Source: Pseudomonadales bacterium
GTDB lineage: Bacteria; Pseudomonadota; Gammaproteobacteria; Pseudomonadales; Azotimanducaceae
Reading direction: 5' to 3'
Assembly: GCA_029244465.1 (NCBI GenBank)
Contig: JAQWQN010000043.1
Coordinates: 1-7,852, forward strand
DNA length: 7,852 nt
Shown: piece after piece, positions 6,282 through 7,852 of the stretch
Numbering within the stretch: the stretch's first letter is position 1
Layout of the letters: each line of letters starts with the position of its first letter
The notes under the pieces: model-generated
The model's input: only the letters and a program-made list of their open reading frames with translations
The model's database searches: none
What the model was told of the DNA's origin: nothing
Position numbers and translations under genes: made by a program

Positions 6282-6539
6282 ATGGATAACAATAAATACT
6301 GGCGCGCAAACCTTCGCCTTATGGGCATCTTGTTGGCGATTTGGTTCACGGTGTCGTTCGGCTTTGGCATCTTATTAAAAGACTGGCTGAACGAAATTCA
6401 ATTTTTTGGCTTCAAGTTTGGCTTCTGGTGGGCACAGCAAGGCTCTATATACGTCTTTATCATCCTGATTTTCGTCTACACCGCGATGATGCGGCGGATC
6501 GATAAAGCGCACGGCGTATCTGATGAGGACGACCACTAA
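6282..6539 (+). CDS. DUF4212 small subunit of a sodium:solute symporter
   Basis: This 85-residue membrane protein belongs to the DUF4212 family, annotated as the small subunit of two-part sodium:solute symporters. It has two membrane segments, about residues 11-32 (LRLMGILLAIWF onward) and 52-70 (GSIYVFIILIFVYTAMM). They are joined by a loop holding the family-typical FGFKFGFWWAQQGS (41-54). The tail is charged, with MRRIDKAHG then an acidic DEDDH end; the positive charges after the second segment point to a cytoplasmic C-terminus, and the polar N-terminus is probably also cytoplasmic. GAGGGA (6273-6278) precedes the ATG at good spacing. The stop TAA overlaps the ATG of the large subunit by one base (TAATG), the tight coupling expected for partners in one complex. 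What the small subunit does is not established; it is thought to assemble with or stabilise the transporter. Confidence 0.93.
   Translation: MDNNKYWRANLRLMGILLAIWFTVSFGFGILLKDWLNEIQFFGFKFGFWWAQQGSIYVFIILIFVYTAMMRRIDKAHGVSDEDDH
6525..6529 (+). promoter_or_regulatory. Ribosome binding site of the symporter large subunit, inside the small-subunit gene
   Basis: GAGGA lies nine bases before the ATG at 6539 and within the codons of the small subunit's acidic tail. It fixes the start of the large subunit and supports coupled translation through the TAATG junction. Confidence 0.65.
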
Positions 6540-7852
6540 TGGACGCGCAAAATCTAACTTATCTATTTGTTTTAATTACGTTTTCTCTCTATATCGGCAT
6601 CGCGATCTGGAGTCGCGCGGGATCAACCAAGGATTTCTATGTCGCTGGCGGAGGCGTCCATCCAATCGCTAACGGCATGGCGACCGCCGCAGATTGGATG
6701 AGTGCAGCATCATTCATCTCTATGGCTGGCATCATTGCTTTTATGGGCTATGACGGTACCGTCTATCTCATGGGCTGGACCGGTGGCTATGTGATTCTCG
6801 CGCTTTTACTTGCACCTTACCTGCGCAAATTCGGTGAGTTCACGGTGCCCGACTTCATCGGCACCCGATACTATTCAACGGCGGCAAGGATCGTTGCCGT
6901 CCTTTGTCTTATTATTATCTCTTTCACCTACATCGCCGGGCAGATGCGCGGCGTTGGTATTGTATTTTCTCAATTCCTGAATATACCCATCACATGGGGC
7001 GTCGTAGTTGGCATGGCAGTGGTGTTTATGTACGCGGTCCTCGGCGGCATGAAAGGGATTACGTATACCCAGGTGGCTCAATACTGCGTTTTGATTTTCG
7101 CCTATCTGGTTCCGGCTATCTTCATTTCCATCATGATCACCGGCGTGCCCGTTCCGCAATTCGGCCTCGGCGCGGAAGTGATTGATGGCTCCGGACTTTC
7201 GGTGCTCGATAAACTCGATAAAACCTTAGTCGAGTTAGGCTTCGCCCCTTACACCGATGGCGCTAAATCAACCATCGACGTATTCGCGATCACGATGGCT
7301 TTGATGATCGGTACCGCAGGGCTCCCACACGTAATCGTCAGATTTTTCACGGTACCGAAAGTTTCAGACGCGCGTAAAAGTGCGGGTTATGCGCTGCTTT
7401 TCATCGCTATTCTCTACACCACCGCGCCTGCCGTTGGTGCATTCGCCCGATTAAACTTCGTTGAAACTGTGCACAACACGGCATACACCGACGTTGCAGG
7501 CTGGTTTAAAAGCTGGGAGGACATCGGGCTCATCGGCTGGGAAGACAAGAACCAAGACGGACGTATCCAATATCACCCAGGCGCACCTTTTGAAGGCAAG
7601 CCGGAATTCAGTGACGCCCGGAACACCGACGGATCGCGCGATGTCACAAACCCACCTACCACCAACGCCAACGAAGTCTATGTCGATCGCGACATCATGG
7701 TGTTGGCCAATCCAGAAATAGCGGCACTACCTGCGTGGGTCATTGCACTGGTTGCGGCAGGTGGACTTGCTGCTGCGCTCTCGACCGCAGCAGGGCTTTT
7801 ACTGGTGATATCGAGTTCAGTCTCACACGACCTCCTGAAAAAGACGTTCTCC
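6539..7852 (+). CDS. Sodium:solute symporter (SSS family) large subunit, 3' end beyond window
   Basis: The frame is open from ATG 6539-6541 through the last base, giving 438 residues of an inner-membrane sodium:solute symporter (SSS family, LeuT fold). The first helix (about 6-24) is followed by STKDFYVAGGGVHPIANGMA (29-48) and then AADWMSAASF (50-59), the family's conserved first-helix region. GGMKGITYTQVAQY (169-182) is the SSS signature region. LAAALSTAAGLLLVISSSVSH (410-430) is the helix whose Ser/Thr residues (S415, T416) are expected to contribute to the sodium site. Together with the DUF4212 partner this matches the VC_2705-type two-component symporters, related to acetate permease ActP; acetate or another small carboxylate is only a guess for the substrate. 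A long polar loop (about 305-395), probably extracytoplasmic, precedes the sodium-site helix and contains an EF-hand-like segment, D336 to P347. The remaining helices and the stop are outside the window. Confidence 0.93.
   Translation, partial: MDAQNLTYLFVLITFSLYIGIAIWSRAGSTKDFYVAGGGVHPIANGMATAADWMSAASFISMAGIIAFMGYDGTVYLMGWTGGYVILALLLAPYLRKFGEFTVPDFIGTRYYSTAARIVAVLCLIIISFTYIAGQMRGVGIVFSQFLNIPITWGVVVGMAVVFMYAVLGGMKGITYTQVAQYCVLIFAYLVPAIFISIMITGVPVPQFGLGAEVIDGSGLSVLDKLDKTLVELGFAPYTDGAKSTIDVFAITMALMIGTAGLPHVIVRFFTVPKVSDARKSAGYALLFIAILYTTAPAVGAFARLNFVETVHNTAYTDVAGWFKSWEDIGLIGWEDKNQDGRIQYHPGAPFEGKPEFSDARNTDGSRDVTNPPTTNANEVYVDRDIMVLANPEIAALPAWVIALVAAGGLAAALSTAAGLLLVISSSVSHDLLKKTFS

Noticed and set aside
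7461..7721. Open frame of 86 codons inside the symporter large subunit
   Set aside because: It is an out-of-frame shadow of the polar loop, low in complexity and rich in Thr and Ser.

Overview
The window looks like a stretch of ordinary chromosome from a free-living, probably marine, gammaproteobacterium or close relative. This is inferred from the moderate GC, the mix of housekeeping families, and the sodium-coupled symporter pair. No species can be named. I see no rRNA, tRNA, transposase, integrase, CRISPR array, phage gene or plasmid gene.

Layout. A plus-strand group occupies 1-1471. It holds the 3' end of an O-acetylhomoserine sulfhydrylase (metY-type), a small CoA-binding-domain protein 39 bp downstream that is probably in the same operon, and an NTF2-like/SnoaL-like protein after a 94-bp gap. 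A minus-strand block follows from 1524 to about 6167. Read in its direction of transcription it encodes a NUDT19-type Nudix hydrolase, an Eis-like GNAT acetyltransferase, an RsgA/YjeQ-type GTPase only one base after the acetyltransferase stop, and a class I/II PLP aminotransferase. The last plus-strand unit (6282 to the window edge) is a two-subunit sodium:solute symporter. Its 85-residue DUF4212 small subunit overlaps the large SSS-family subunit by one base, and the large subunit runs off the window.

How the genes fit together. metY and the CoA-binding protein make a plausible sulfur-amino-acid unit. The acetyltransferase and GTPase appear translationally coupled. The symporter pair is a self-contained transport operon diverging from the Nudix gene. 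The remaining genes have no clear shared pathway.

The window contains no obvious undescribed system. The points most worth a second look are the run of non-ATG starts on the minus strand, an EF-hand-like loop in the symporter, the split Nudix box, an Eis-type catalytic pair in the acetyltransferase, and two small hairpins in the minus-strand intergenic gaps.
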